A stretch of 15,262 nt of DNA, from assembly GCF_000330505.1 (NCBI RefSeq), contig NW_004443578.1, positions 168,627-183,888 on the forward strand, read 5' to 3'. The stretch's first letter is position 1, and each line of letters opens with the position of its first letter. Below the pieces are notes generated by a model, which was not told the origin of the DNA, ran no database searches, and saw only the letters and a list, made by a program, of their open reading frames with translations. Position numbers and translations under genes: made by a program. Shown here piece after piece: positions 1-8,240 of this stretch. The stretch comes from Entamoeba invadens IP1 (taxonomy: Eukaryota; Evosea; Mastigamoebida; Endamoebidae).

Positions 1-995
1 ATTTTCTATAAACAACTTTTCAGTTAATTTCCCAGTTTTCAAATTATTGAAATTTTTGACAATTTCAGAATTCAGTCCAAAAGAAATCTCTAAATCTCTA
101 CGTATGTGTCTTAAACAGTGAAATATTTTTGATCCTTTATAAACATTCAAAAATGCCGTTTTTTGAGCCAAACATCTATCACAAAACATTGCTTCAATAT
201 TTACATGTTTTTGTTTAAGATAAGGGAACATTTCTTCGAATGATGTTGTGGTCCTGTTTTTTAAAGTGCAAAAAACAATATTTGTGTTTTTCCGTGTGAA
301 TCCGCTACAACACCAACAACTAATGGATAATTAAAGTGATTTGTCACTGCGGTATCATCCACAAAAACAACATTACTTTCGTTATTGGAGTGTATGTTAT
401 TTAAGAAATAGCACGAATCGAATTTTCCATTAAATAGTTTGATGAAATGAGTGGAAAAGTCTTTGAGTTTTTCACACATTTCGAATAGTTCGGTTGTTTC
501 TTTACGACAACACAAATCGTATCCTTTTTTACCAATTGTTTTTATTCTCCGTGTATTCACTGAAAGACCAAGTTCAGCCGAAATTTCAGCAGGAGAAGCA
601 TGTGAATGAGAGAGAATTTGTATGGTTCTAATATCATCTTCAGTATAATTGTACTATACTTTAGCGGGCAATTTATCAAAGTTGTGGTTGTGGTGGTTTA
701 TAATAATAACCTTTACAACACAACTTCTGTCTTTTGATAAAATCACTTTAACAATGCAACCACACTTGTTGAAACAACATCGATATTTTTGTGTTAATTT
801 CTTTTTATCAGTGTGAGATGTACTGAATAATGAATATGTGACACCACCTAGCGATATAATGCTGGCTTTTTTAACTGTTTTGGTTACATCATTTAATTCT
901 ATTTCCATTAAATTAAAACGCTCCATGATGTTTGTAGGTGTTGGGTTCCCAACAATTCTATTATTGTCGAAACGTTGTTCTACTTTTGTTAACAT
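1..995 (-). pseudogene. MULE (Mutator-like) transposase, 5' part, decayed and cut by the window edge
   Basis: This is the N-terminal two-thirds or so of a Mutator-like DDE transposase, read on the minus strand from ATG at 995. The first piece (995-657) carries a FLYWCH/WRKY-GCM1-type zinc finger: a Cys pair in YRCCFNKCGC, then HHNHNF. An in-frame TAG at 654-656 interrupts it. The same frame then runs through a short helix-turn-helix-like stretch (ASPAEISAELGLS) into the catalytic domain, with the first Asp in FVDDTAVTN (about 340-366). A single-base loss near 255-266 shifts the frame. After it come the second Asp in MFCDRCLAQ and the MULE C-x2-H signature FHCLRHIRRD (about 97-123), then open reading to base 1. 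One nonsense codon and one frameshift make it non-functional as written. The MULE family call rests on the order of zinc finger, D, D and CxxH. The final catalytic Glu lies outside the window. Confidence 0.85.
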
Positions 996-1180
996 TCTTT
1001 GTTATTATTAAAAGTTCTCATCTTGAAAACGTTTTTTACTTTCTGCATGGATTAGTAAAAATCTTATTTGTTTGTTAATATATATTTTCAATAATAAGTA
1101 TTTTTATAATCCATTTCGATTAATATGTAATTATATCTTTTATTAAAATATATAATTTATCTAATATTTTAGATATAAAT

Positions 1181-1332
1181 ATAATCATTGGGCTTCGCAC
1201 CAGAATTATATAATCAAAAATTAGTATCGAAAAAGGTAATAAAACGGGGCAGTTTTTCTTTCCCTGTTTTATTAGCTTTTTTGATACTAATTTTTAGTAA
1301 TAAAATTCTCGGGTTCGAAGCCTAATAATCAT
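1181..1332. mobile_element. 136-bp hairpin MITE (1189-1324) with 8-bp direct repeats
   Basis: Bases 1189-1248 and 1262-1324 are imperfect inverted copies of each other over about 60 bp, separated by a loop of about 13 bp. The outer ends read TGGGCTTCG and CGAAGCCTA, so the termini are T(A/G)GGCTTCG. An inner block AAAAATTAGTATC is identical in both arms. The element is flanked on both sides by the perfect 8-bp word ATAATCAT (1181-1188 and 1325-1332), which fits a target-site duplication. An 8-bp duplication fits hAT-type elements best, and MULEs (8-10 bp) are possible. The superfamily is not settled. There is no coding capacity. Confidence 0.8.
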
Positions 1333-1960
1333 ATACATTTATAATAAATTAATTAATTTTAATTAATTTTATATATTATTTTTATTTTTTTAATTACACT
1401 TTTATTTAACATTCACTAATAAAAAAAATCAAACAAAAATTGTTTATTGTGATGATAAATCGTTGTATTTGTGTACTTAAACCCTTTTTGTGATATATTC
1501 ATATTTTCAAACAACAACATAGTCATAATTTGTTTTAATTTTATTACACATAAAACAAATTTGACTTTGTCAATTTTCAACTTTATTCGTTATTTGAAAA
1601 TTGATTTTATCGATTTTTTTTCAAAAAAATGAGATAATCAAATCTATAATATTTTTTAATTTAAACCCAACATTTTTTTATTTCATAGCAATAAAACTGT
1701 ATTATATAACAATGTTTTAACAAACCAAATTATTTGGTTTAATTATATATGTTTCCTTTAGTTGTTTTTATTATTAACATACTAGTAAATTCTTTGACGT
1801 ATATACAAAAAAAAAACATTTCTTGTTTGTTAAAAGTTTTTGGGCATTTTTATTTTTCGGGAAACATCCCTAATTTTTAATAATTTTCCTTTTATTCCAT
1901 TATTTGGTTTATTCTTATTTAAAAACTATAATATATAGTTAATATTCTCTATTTTTAGAG
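1333..1960. other. AT-rich spacer without gene
   Basis: No coding stretch was recognised on either strand. The only structure seen is a small near-perfect palindrome at 1722-1740 (AAACCAAAT, T, ATTTGGTTT) and runs of A and T. Confidence 0.6.
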
Positions 1961-2281
1961 GTGGTGGTGGTCAATGTAGGTCCCGTCAAAACCTTCAGAG
2001 TCAAACTTTTATTTATCAGACAAAGAAAAAAATTAACAAGGGCAAAAGCGTTTCTCGAAGAAAATTATTCTTACAGTGCCGTCGCAAAAATAGTTGGAAT
2101 TTCAAAAACAACAGTATCTGAATTAAAAAGAGGGGAGAGGCAAAACCAAAAATTGGGTCGACCAGAAAAAGTGTCCAAAGAACACATTTGAAATGTAGTA
2201 AAACAAACAATTGATTCAATTCCAAAACGATTCAAATTATACATTGAGAATCAAGTAAAATTTATAGGACATTTGCTTTAA
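1961..2281 (+). pseudogene. Tc1/mariner-like transposase relic (N-terminal HTH only)
   Basis: From about 2024 the frame reads KKLTRAKAFLEENYSYSAVA, then KIVGISKTTVSELKRG, then KLGRPEKVS. This is the usual arrangement of the N-terminal DNA-binding domain of Tc1/mariner/pogo transposases: a resolvase-like helix-turn-helix followed by a basic GRP linker (an AT-hook-like GRPEK). A TGA at 2189-2191 interrupts it, and the same frame continues with NVVKQTIDSIPKRF to a TAA near 2279. There is no ATG. The longest open stretch starts only at a GTG at 1961, which should not serve as a eukaryotic start, and the residues before 2024 may not be coding. No DDE/D catalytic domain follows. It is therefore a truncated fossil. 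Family assignment is by motif only. Confidence 0.65.
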
Positions 2282-2551
2282 TTTATTACTTTTTGGTTTT
2301 TAAAACTCAAAATTTAATTATTATTTGTATTGAAAGAGAAACCACGAGTTTGTTTTTTGTTTGAAATAAAAATTTAACGAAATTGATTTTTAGTATTTTG
2401 ACATTAATGATTCGGATTTAATTCACTGAGATGTTTGTTGTTGTGTAATTAGCACAACTATAGTGTGTGTGTTGTCTAGTAGAATATCCAATTTTTGTCC
2501 AATCAAATAACGGGATCGGGTTTTTGGAAAAGGCTGGCTAATATTCCAATA

Positions 2552-2668
2552 AAGTCCCGATATCGTACGAAAATAATTGAACAGGATTGGTATTTTTTTT
2601 TCAAAATTAAGTCAGTACTTTCGATTTTTTGTTTTTTTTTGAAAAAACAAAAATAAAAAACGGGACTT
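2552..2668. mobile_element. Small TA-flanked inverted-repeat element (mariner-type MITE candidate)
   Basis: The stretch begins AAGTCCCG (2552) and ends CGGGACTT (2668), and both ends are preceded or followed by TA (2550-2551 and 2669-2670), the target of Tc1/mariner elements. Only about 8-9 terminal bases pair. The interior contains a T-run/A-run hairpin (about 2619-2660). It begins AAGTC like the 932-bp element at 12173, and it lies about 270 bp downstream of the mariner-like HTH relic. It may be a non-autonomous derivative, but the short repeat makes chance possible. Confidence 0.45.
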
Positions 2669-2817
2669 TAGGAAATTCTATAAATACGGCGGTACAGACG
2701 TTTGAACTACAGTTTACAATACCATTTAATATTTTTTTTATAAATTAAATAAGATTATAATATTTATTTAACATAATATTATAATAAATATAATTATTTT
2801 TAATCTAAAAACAGGAA

Positions 2818-2898
2818 GACAACGTGGCTAAGTGGTCCAAGACATATATCTCGAATTTATTTTTCATTTGAAACTTAGGTTCAAATCCTTTGATGTCT
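2818..2898 (+). pseudogene. Degenerate tRNA-Ser(CGA)-like sequence
   Basis: The 81-base stretch follows class II tRNA layout. Acceptor arms GACAACG and TGATGTC pair at six of seven positions. A D region TGGCTAAGTGG matches Ser/Leu A boxes, followed by an anticodon loop CTCGAAT that would present CGA. The variable arm is long and self-pairing (TTTC, ATTT, GAAA). The T arm is centred on GGTTCAAATCC, a good B box. D stem, anticodon stem and T stem all have mismatches, and there is no strong T-run just downstream, so a decayed gene is more likely than a working one. Leu is the alternative reading of the same architecture. Confidence 0.5.
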
Positions 2899-2971
2899 TT
2901 ATAATTTATGGTGAGATTTTAAAAGTGAAATGAAAATGAATTGGAGGTGTTATGATGTAAAAAAATTAAAA

Positions 2972-3042
2972 TACATTTGCCGGGACTCGAACCCGGATCT
3001 CCACCTTGGAAGAATGGAATTCTGCTTTTAAACCACAAATGC
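2972..3042 (-). tRNA. tRNA-Gly (anticodon UCC)
   Basis: Read on the minus strand, the acceptor arms GCATTTG and CAAATGT pair fully, with one G-U at the end. The anticodon stem is CCATT with GGTGG, the loop CTTCCAA gives anticodon UCC (codon GGA), and the T arm CGGGTTCGAGTCCCG is perfect, containing an ideal B box. The discriminator is A. A T-rich run (TTTTAATTTTTTT, plus-strand 2959-2969) follows and can end Pol III transcription. The D loop reads TTTAAAAGCAG instead of the usual Gly form TTTAATGGTAG, so the conserved G18-G19 pair looks damaged. It may be functional or in early decay. It stands alone here, pointing towards the Ser-like sequence. Confidence 0.8.
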
Positions 3043-4556
3043 TTCTTATAACTTAATATGACATGTTGATATTATATTGTTCTTAAATGAAAGGTATTGT
3101 TTGTAAATTGTTGTACAAAAGTCTATATTGTTATATTTAAGAACTTTCTAAAGTCCTGTTTTTATTTAAAAAAAATAATCAAAAATGTAAAAGAACAGAT
3201 TTATTTAAAAAAAACATACCTGTTTTATTATTTTAGAATAAATTAATCAAAATATTAGCCAACCTTTTTTAAAAACCCAATAATGTTATTTAATTTTACC
3301 TTAAATAAATACTTTTCAACACAGACACATCATTGTCGACATAAAAGCACAACAATAAAAATTTTAATGAATCAATATGGTGTCATTCTTATCGAGTTAC
3401 TTCGAAAATTCAGTTTCATTAATATTATTATTTTCAATAAAAAATATGTGGTTTTTTTCTATGGACAAAAAATGAAATACGGAGTTAGAAAAAACATTGA
3501 AAACAATAAAATATAACCAATGTTTTATTATTTTGGTATTGATATTCTTATTGTGTTTTGATGTCATGATGAGTATAATATATTCAAGTGATACTTTTGT
3601 GTTTGTCTTCTTATTATAAAAATGAAGACTTTACTTTAAATAATCTTGACATTTATTCTATCAGTTAAACTTAAAAATGTTTTACACATAAAACCAAATT
3701 AAAACATGTTTAGAGTTTCCTTTTATTACATTTATGTTTGATATTTTTTCAACTCATTTTATTTAACAATTTACTAAACAATTTGTAAATGATTTAAATC
3801 AATTATTTTGTGTGTTTATGTTGTTAATATATTTATGTCGTTTTTAAACTTTGTTTCTTTAATTTATATTTCAAAGCAAATTTTCTGGAACGGCATAAAA
3901 TCAGTGTTTATGTTTTATTATTTATTGTGTTTTATATAGTTTTAACTGTAATGTAGTTCTTTTGTGTTTTTGCGAAATAAACAGTGTATAAAGTAAGAAT
4001 GATAAATGAGCGACTTTTTTATTTAAAAGACATTAAACTAACCAATATAAATTGTTTATCAATACTACTTATTTTTACAATGAGGAAAAACTACAAACTA
4101 TAAATTAAAGTTTTGCCAATCAGAAAATAACAAAATATTTGTTATTGTATTTATAAAATAACAAATTCTACAATTATAAATAACCAGATCTATTGAAGAA
4201 ACTAGTCCAAAGTTGATTGAGCTCGCAATGAACTATTCTATAAATAGTATGAACCTATTGTTTTTAATAATAAACACTGATAAAAAATAAATTTTGCAAC
4301 AAAATTAGTTTAAAATTCGGGTTTTATGTTTAACATACAAGAAATGAACCTTAATTGATCATTGAAGTTTTTATTTTTAATATAATATTTAATAAATAAA
4401 TTATTTATAAAATATAGTTTAAGTTGATGATATGGTCAAACACGATTGAACCTAAACTAAAACGCCCAATTGGAGTGTTTTAAATAAACATTGTTTATTT
4501 TTAATAATTAAAATATATTCACTATATATAGTATCAATATCTCAACAATCCAAACA
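3043..4556. other. Long AT-rich intergenic region
   Basis: About 1.5 kb without a recognisable gene. The 77-codon open stretch at 3283-3516 is AT-rich and Asn/Lys/Ile/Phe-rich, and I do not consider it coding. At 3150-3169 the sequence CTAAAGTCCTGTTTTTATTT resembles the right end of the 2552-2668 element read in reverse (CTAAAGTCCCGTTTTTTATT), but no matching second end was found. The last 80 bases before 4557 contain TA-rich stretches (around 4478-4490 and 4522-4532) that could hold the promoter of the next gene. Confidence 0.5.
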
Positions 4557-5744
4557 ATGAGTCATTCAAGCACATCAAGCACGTGCCACCAAGACAACAA
4601 AGAAAAGAACGCAAAACTGAAACGGGAGTCTACAGATTCCCAATACTTTTACATTTACTCTTGTCTTAGTTATTTGGCAATGAAAAAGAAGTATTCATTT
4701 ATTATCCTCAACAAAAAGAGAACAAACCAAAAGATTGCTGCACACTTTGAAATTGCAAACATTTTCGATGAGCATGGCAAAATAGTTTACGACTCCAACG
4801 AAAGATATTATGTTGAAAACTCAAACATTGTTTTTGACTCGAAGGGATTTCCAATAAAGAAAAGTTCATTAATTAATACATCAGAGTGTGTCACTATATC
4901 AGAAAGCAAAAGAATTGAGAAGATGAACAACACCGACAAATTGTTGTATTTAATGAACTTCATGAATTACAAAATTAAGACATTTTTCCCATCAAAAAAT
5001 CAGAGTGAAAGACGAACACGAACAGCAAAGGATCCAAATAAGCTGTCAAGTGTTAGACTGTTACTTATACCATCGTATAACATTGAGAAGTCTGATTTTG
5101 AATTGAAAATGAGATGTGAAACTGAAGCAGATGACGGAGAATGTGGTCTTCACTTCTTTTCAAAAAGTTTTAATGCAATGAAATTCAAAAGCAAAACTCG
5201 GAAAAGCGACACGGCAATATTTCTTGGTGACATCCCTCTGAAATACAACAAGCAATACTCTAACATTAAACGTGTGACACTTGAAGACTATGAAAAGGAA
5301 ATCATTAGCTACAAAATGAACAAAGGTGTAACGACAACAATAACTGAGTCAACTGTAGACAATGTGGTAAACAATGAAGATAAGTCAATGGTCTGCGATG
5401 ATGAAGATGAAGACAAAGTCAAAGAAAAAGAAGAAGAAATAGATGAAAATATTAGCGTCGAAATTAAACAAGAAATTACAAGCCAAATAAACTCTTCTCC
5501 TTCACTACAAAGCACTTCCACTACCATCACAAATGGAATTGCAACACTGCCAGTATACTATGTCCCAGTCGCTATTTCATATGTGAACAACACGCCTTAT
5601 GCAATTCCTCTGTTTGACATGAATTATTTCAACACCATTCAACCGTGTTATTTCAATATGAATCAACTCAGTCCAAACGATGTTGGTGAATATTCAACTG
5701 ATGCGTTTAACAACACTCAAAATGTTGCTGAAGTGGAAAATTAA
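4557..5744 (+). CDS. Unrecognised protein, 395 aa; paralogue of the 9327-10475 gene
   Basis: A single uninterrupted exon of 395 codons. I do not recognise the family. Its reality is shown by a clear paralogue in the same window with the same domain order. A conserved N-terminal block (about residues 17-102) starts KNAKLKRESTDSQYFYI and includes YSFIILNKKRTN and NSNIVFD. A conserved middle block (about 130-265) contains MNFMNYKIKTFFP, KLSSVRL, IPSYNI and IFLGDIP. A divergent Ser/Thr-rich and acidic linker follows (DDEDEDK onward, about 281-297), with IKQE, which fits a sumoylation motif. A conserved C-terminal block (about 333-372) reads VYYVPV and IPLFDMNYF. There is no signal peptide or membrane segment, so a cytosolic or nuclear protein is likely. 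The ATG at 4557 lies in CAACAATCCAAACAATG and follows an AT-rich promoter-like stretch. The stop overlaps TAATT, a motif linked to Entamoeba polyadenylation. Confidence 0.9.
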   Translation: MSHSSTSSTCHQDNKEKNAKLKRESTDSQYFYIYSCLSYLAMKKKYSFIILNKKRTNQKIAAHFEIANIFDEHGKIVYDSNERYYVENSNIVFDSKGFPIKKSSLINTSECVTISESKRIEKMNNTDKLLYLMNFMNYKIKTFFPSKNQSERRTRTAKDPNKLSSVRLLLIPSYNIEKSDFELKMRCETEADDGECGLHFFSKSFNAMKFKSKTRKSDTAIFLGDIPLKYNKQYSNIKRVTLEDYEKEIISYKMNKGVTTTITESTVDNVVNNEDKSMVCDDEDEDKVKEKEEEIDENISVEIKQEITSQINSSPSLQSTSTTITNGIATLPVYYVPVAISYVNNTPYAIPLFDMNYFNTIQPCYFNMNQLSPNDVGEYSTDAFNNTQNVAEVEN

Positions 5745-5746
5745 TT
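5742..5746 (+). promoter_or_regulatory. TAATT polyadenylation-type motif overlapping the stop
   Basis: TAATT begins with the TAA stop of the 395-residue gene. Entamoeba mRNAs typically carry UA(A/U)UU near the stop within very short 3' ends. The same overlap is found at the paralogue's stop. Confidence 0.45.
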
Positions 5747-6081
5747 GCCCAATCAAAGTACTAAATCATATGTAAATAACATCTTTGAATTTTGTTTATT
5801 TATTTTTAATTTTTATTCAATATAACATTTTATTATAATTTATTATTTTGTTAATAACAAAATATTATTTAAGTTTATTTACTATTATTATAAATTATTA
5901 ATTTTACAATTTCAAATACTACAATATTATTATAATTTAATAATAAATTTGATACTATTAATTGTAATATCAATAGATTTAACGAAACAACGCTTCAATA
6001 TCGATAATTAGTTTTATCTCTTCAAAATGGCGGACCTTGTGAATTAACATTCATCGATACAGCATTTCTTGTTTTCTGCTA
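5745..6081. other. AT-rich spacer
   Basis: No gene seen. Bases 5800-5960 are almost pure A and T, rich in TTATTATAAT-type words. The higher-GC stretch from about 5985 borders the 3' end of the minus-strand LRR pseudogene. Confidence 0.55.
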
Positions 6082-6345
6082 TTACTTTTTATCTGCCTTG
6101 CACTCATCAAAACAGTTTCTTTTAATGACATCGACATTTTCTGGAATAAAAATTTGTTCAAATACAAGTAAATACTTAAAAGTACTATTTTCGAGTGTTT
6201 TCAATCCTTTCCCAATTTGTATATGTGACAGTTTTGGCAACTTGTAAAACTGTATTCCCCAATAAACGAGATGCTCTCTGGTATTTCTACTGATTTCAAA
6301 CCATTGCATCTGGCAAATGCATAAAACTCAAATAACACAATTCAC
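6082..6345 (-). pseudogene. BspA-like leucine-rich-repeat protein fragment, frameshifted
   Basis: On the minus strand, one frame (about 6345-6238) reads EFYAFARCNGLKSVEIPE then SISFIGEYSFTSC. A second frame (about 6240-6085) reads KLSHIQIGKGLKTLENSTF and EQIFIPENVDVIKRNCFDEC. Both match the 23-residue repeat of BspA-like/LRR_5 proteins (I-P-x-x-V/I-x-x-I-x-x-x-x-F-x-x-C), and the repeat phase carries on smoothly from one frame to the other. The break lies near 6230-6238, in TTGCCAAAAC, where a single missing base accounts for it. A stop follows at 6082-6084, and a stop sits a few codons upstream in the first frame (near 6355). Only about three repeats remain of what is normally a surface protein with many. 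Entamoeba species carry large BspA-like families. This is a relic. Confidence 0.75.
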
Positions 6346-6616
6346 TTTGGAAACTGAATAATTTTGAGCGTAAATATATTTAAATGAACACAAGTTTAAT
6401 TTAAAACATCATTTGGAATTTAAAATAAATTAAAATAAAATTTTCTTAAACAGCTCTGTTTTATTTATATGAAAATATAAGAGACATTTTCAGTGTCTTG
6501 TTGTCGACTGGTATGTTTACAATATAGTGTTTTTATTTTTTAGTATAAATTACATTTCCAAACAAAAATATGTTTCTTCATTTTTTTCATTATCTTAAAC
6601 TGTTCTATTAATAACT

Positions 6617-7090
6617 TTAAACCATGATCTTAAGAAATTTCATTTTTAATGTTGTGTTTGTGCCTATTTTGTGAATGAAGCCGTGTTTAAATTCATATAA
6701 CTGTGTATCTAAAGATTTTTTAATGAAACTGTTATCATAATCGTACCATTAACAAAAATTGTATGGGTACTCGTGGATGTAATTCTTTTACTAATAGGTC
6801 AACTTCATCACTCGAAAGATTGAGTGTTTCTATTATGGAGACTTATTTAATAGTATTATCTGTGACTGAATTTGGATAAAAGTGAAAAAGTATTATAAAG
6901 TCGTAATATTTATGAGAGACCATATATAGATCAGTTAAGTCTAAAAATGCAATTGAGTATTTTAAGACGACCATCATGTGGTATGTGTCTAATTAACACT
7001 GTTTTGTTAGAAACGTTGTAGAGACTTTATTTTATTAATGTGGAATAATTTAAGAGAAAACATTGTTTTTAAGTTATTCAAAAGTAATTA
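6617..7090 (-). pseudogene. Degraded gene of unrecognised family
   Basis: Several stretches on the minus strand read like protein rather than random AT-rich DNA, and they follow in order across frame changes. They are MFSLKLFHINKIKS (about 7061-7023), YNVSNKTVLIRHIPHDG and RLKILNCIFRLN (about 7018-6930), and RLYNTFSLLSKFSHR (about 6901-6858) after two in-frame stops. Next come IIETLNLSSDEVDLLVKELH (about 6836-6777) and, after a further frameshift near 6745, YDYDNSFIKKSLDTQLYEF and KHGFIHKIGTN to a TAA at 6617-6619. Leucine spacing in ETLNLSSDEVDLL recalls Entamoeba leucine-rich families, but I cannot name the parent. At least two stops and two or three frameshifts imply old decay. An intron-containing live gene is the less likely alternative. 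Confidence 0.4.
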
Positions 7091-7397
7091 AAAACATATA
7101 AATTATTAAATATTTTAGATGTTTTTTTTGTTTTGAAAACCAAATAGTTTCTATTATAATAAATATGAATGAATCCATTAAACAAGTCTATTTGTCATAA
7201 TAGTTAAGTATAATTTGATGTTTGTTGTACAACTAATCAATTATTTAAAAATTTAGTTTGTATTTTAAAATAATTTGTTCTTTATTTTAAAATTTTTGTT
7301 GAACTAAAACCAAACATTTTAGAAAAAAAATATTTCAATATCTAAACAAACTATCAACAATTTCAAGAAATTATTATCTGAATGAAGTCCTTTTTAA
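7091..7397. other. AT-rich spacer between two pseudogenes
   Basis: No gene, repeat array or RNA gene was recognised. It is composed of A/T runs, with two stretches of TATTTTAAAATAATTTG-like words around 7260-7290. Confidence 0.5.
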
Positions 7398-8240
7398 TGT
7401 TCTGACAAGTGCGATGATGGTTATTTTAACGACAATTCAACCATAACTTCACACAAATTTAAGAAAACTTTTGCAGAATGCATTATTAACAGTGATAGGA
7501 GTAAATGTACTTTTAGTATACAAACTATGCTTAAAGACACTGAAAAAAATGTAACAGTCAATGAACGTCTTTTTGGCTAACACAAAGAGTAAACTGCAAC
7601 ATATAAGAATGCAAAGCTGAAGCAATTGTTAGATATATGAGACGTACTCAAAGTGTTTTTTAATATTGATGGATTCTATTTGGCTATTGAAGGAACATGT
7701 TCAACATGTAATACAATTGCTGTTCGTGAAACTTCTGATCATTTACTGAGTTTATCGTGTGAACAACTGATAATTTCCAACCAGATAAAACTCACAAAAA
7801 GATTGTTTAGAAACGTATTTTGCAAAAAAAAAGTTGTGCGTTGTTTGTGTTGAAAATTGCAAGACATAAGCAACGAAGAAACCAAGTGAGTTGTTTGCAA
7901 AGATGATGCTTTGATTATTGAAAATACCAAAAGTATGTGAAAGACTATTGTCCAGGAATGTATTACAAAGTTGATGCTGAGAAAATGTGCAAGAAATGCA
8001 AAGTGTTCACAAATCCGACTGATTGTCTTGAGTGTGTTGCACCAAAAATTTTAGACAAAGAAACAATGAAGTGTGTTAAATATTGGGATGGATTCTTCAA
8101 TGTGAACAACACAAATGCAATAAATGCAATGACAAATTGAAAGATATGCAATAAGAAAAGAAAATGAGATAAGTGCAATAAAAACTTTATATTACAGAAG
8201 ACACTTTAGTTACATCTGTCCAGTAAATTATAATGAAATG
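7398..8240 (+). pseudogene. Relic of a CxxC-rich surface protein (TMK/Igl-like ectodomain)
   Basis: Fragments in changing frames share the Cys spacing of Entamoeba cysteine-rich extracellular domains, as in transmembrane kinases, the intermediate Gal/GalNAc lectin subunit and other furin-like-repeat proteins. In order they are CSDKCDDGYFNDNST (7398 on), a further stretch with AECIINSDRSKC, FFNIDGFYLAIEGTCSTC (from about 7656), CVVCVENCK (from about 7838), and CPGMYYKVDAEKMCKKCK with TDCLECVAPKILDKETMKC (7949-8074). The last are CEQHKCNKC and DKCNKNF in two further frames (about 8098-8190), then CPVNYNEM near 8220-8240. TAA or TGA stops at several points and at least four frame changes make expression as one protein impossible. 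No signal peptide, transmembrane segment or kinase domain is left, so the exact parent cannot be named. Confidence 0.7.

Noticed and set aside
1313..1323. GGTTCGAAGCC, a near match to a tRNA B box
   Set aside because: It is part of the right arm of the hairpin MITE; no A box or cloverleaf can be formed around it.
3283..3516. 77-codon open frame on the plus strand
   Set aside because: Composition follows AT-rich DNA (Asn, Lys, Ile, Phe), with no motif, no promoter-like context and no relation to its neighbours.
5309..5530. Ser-rich minus-strand frame
   Set aside because: It is the antisense of the acidic linker of the 395-residue gene; GAA/GAT codons read backwards as TTC/ATC give the Ser/Phe/Ile run.
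6801..6842. Reading ETLNLSSDEVDLL as proof of a named leucine-rich family
   Set aside because: The match is a leucine pattern over about 13 residues; it is not enough to name a parent family.
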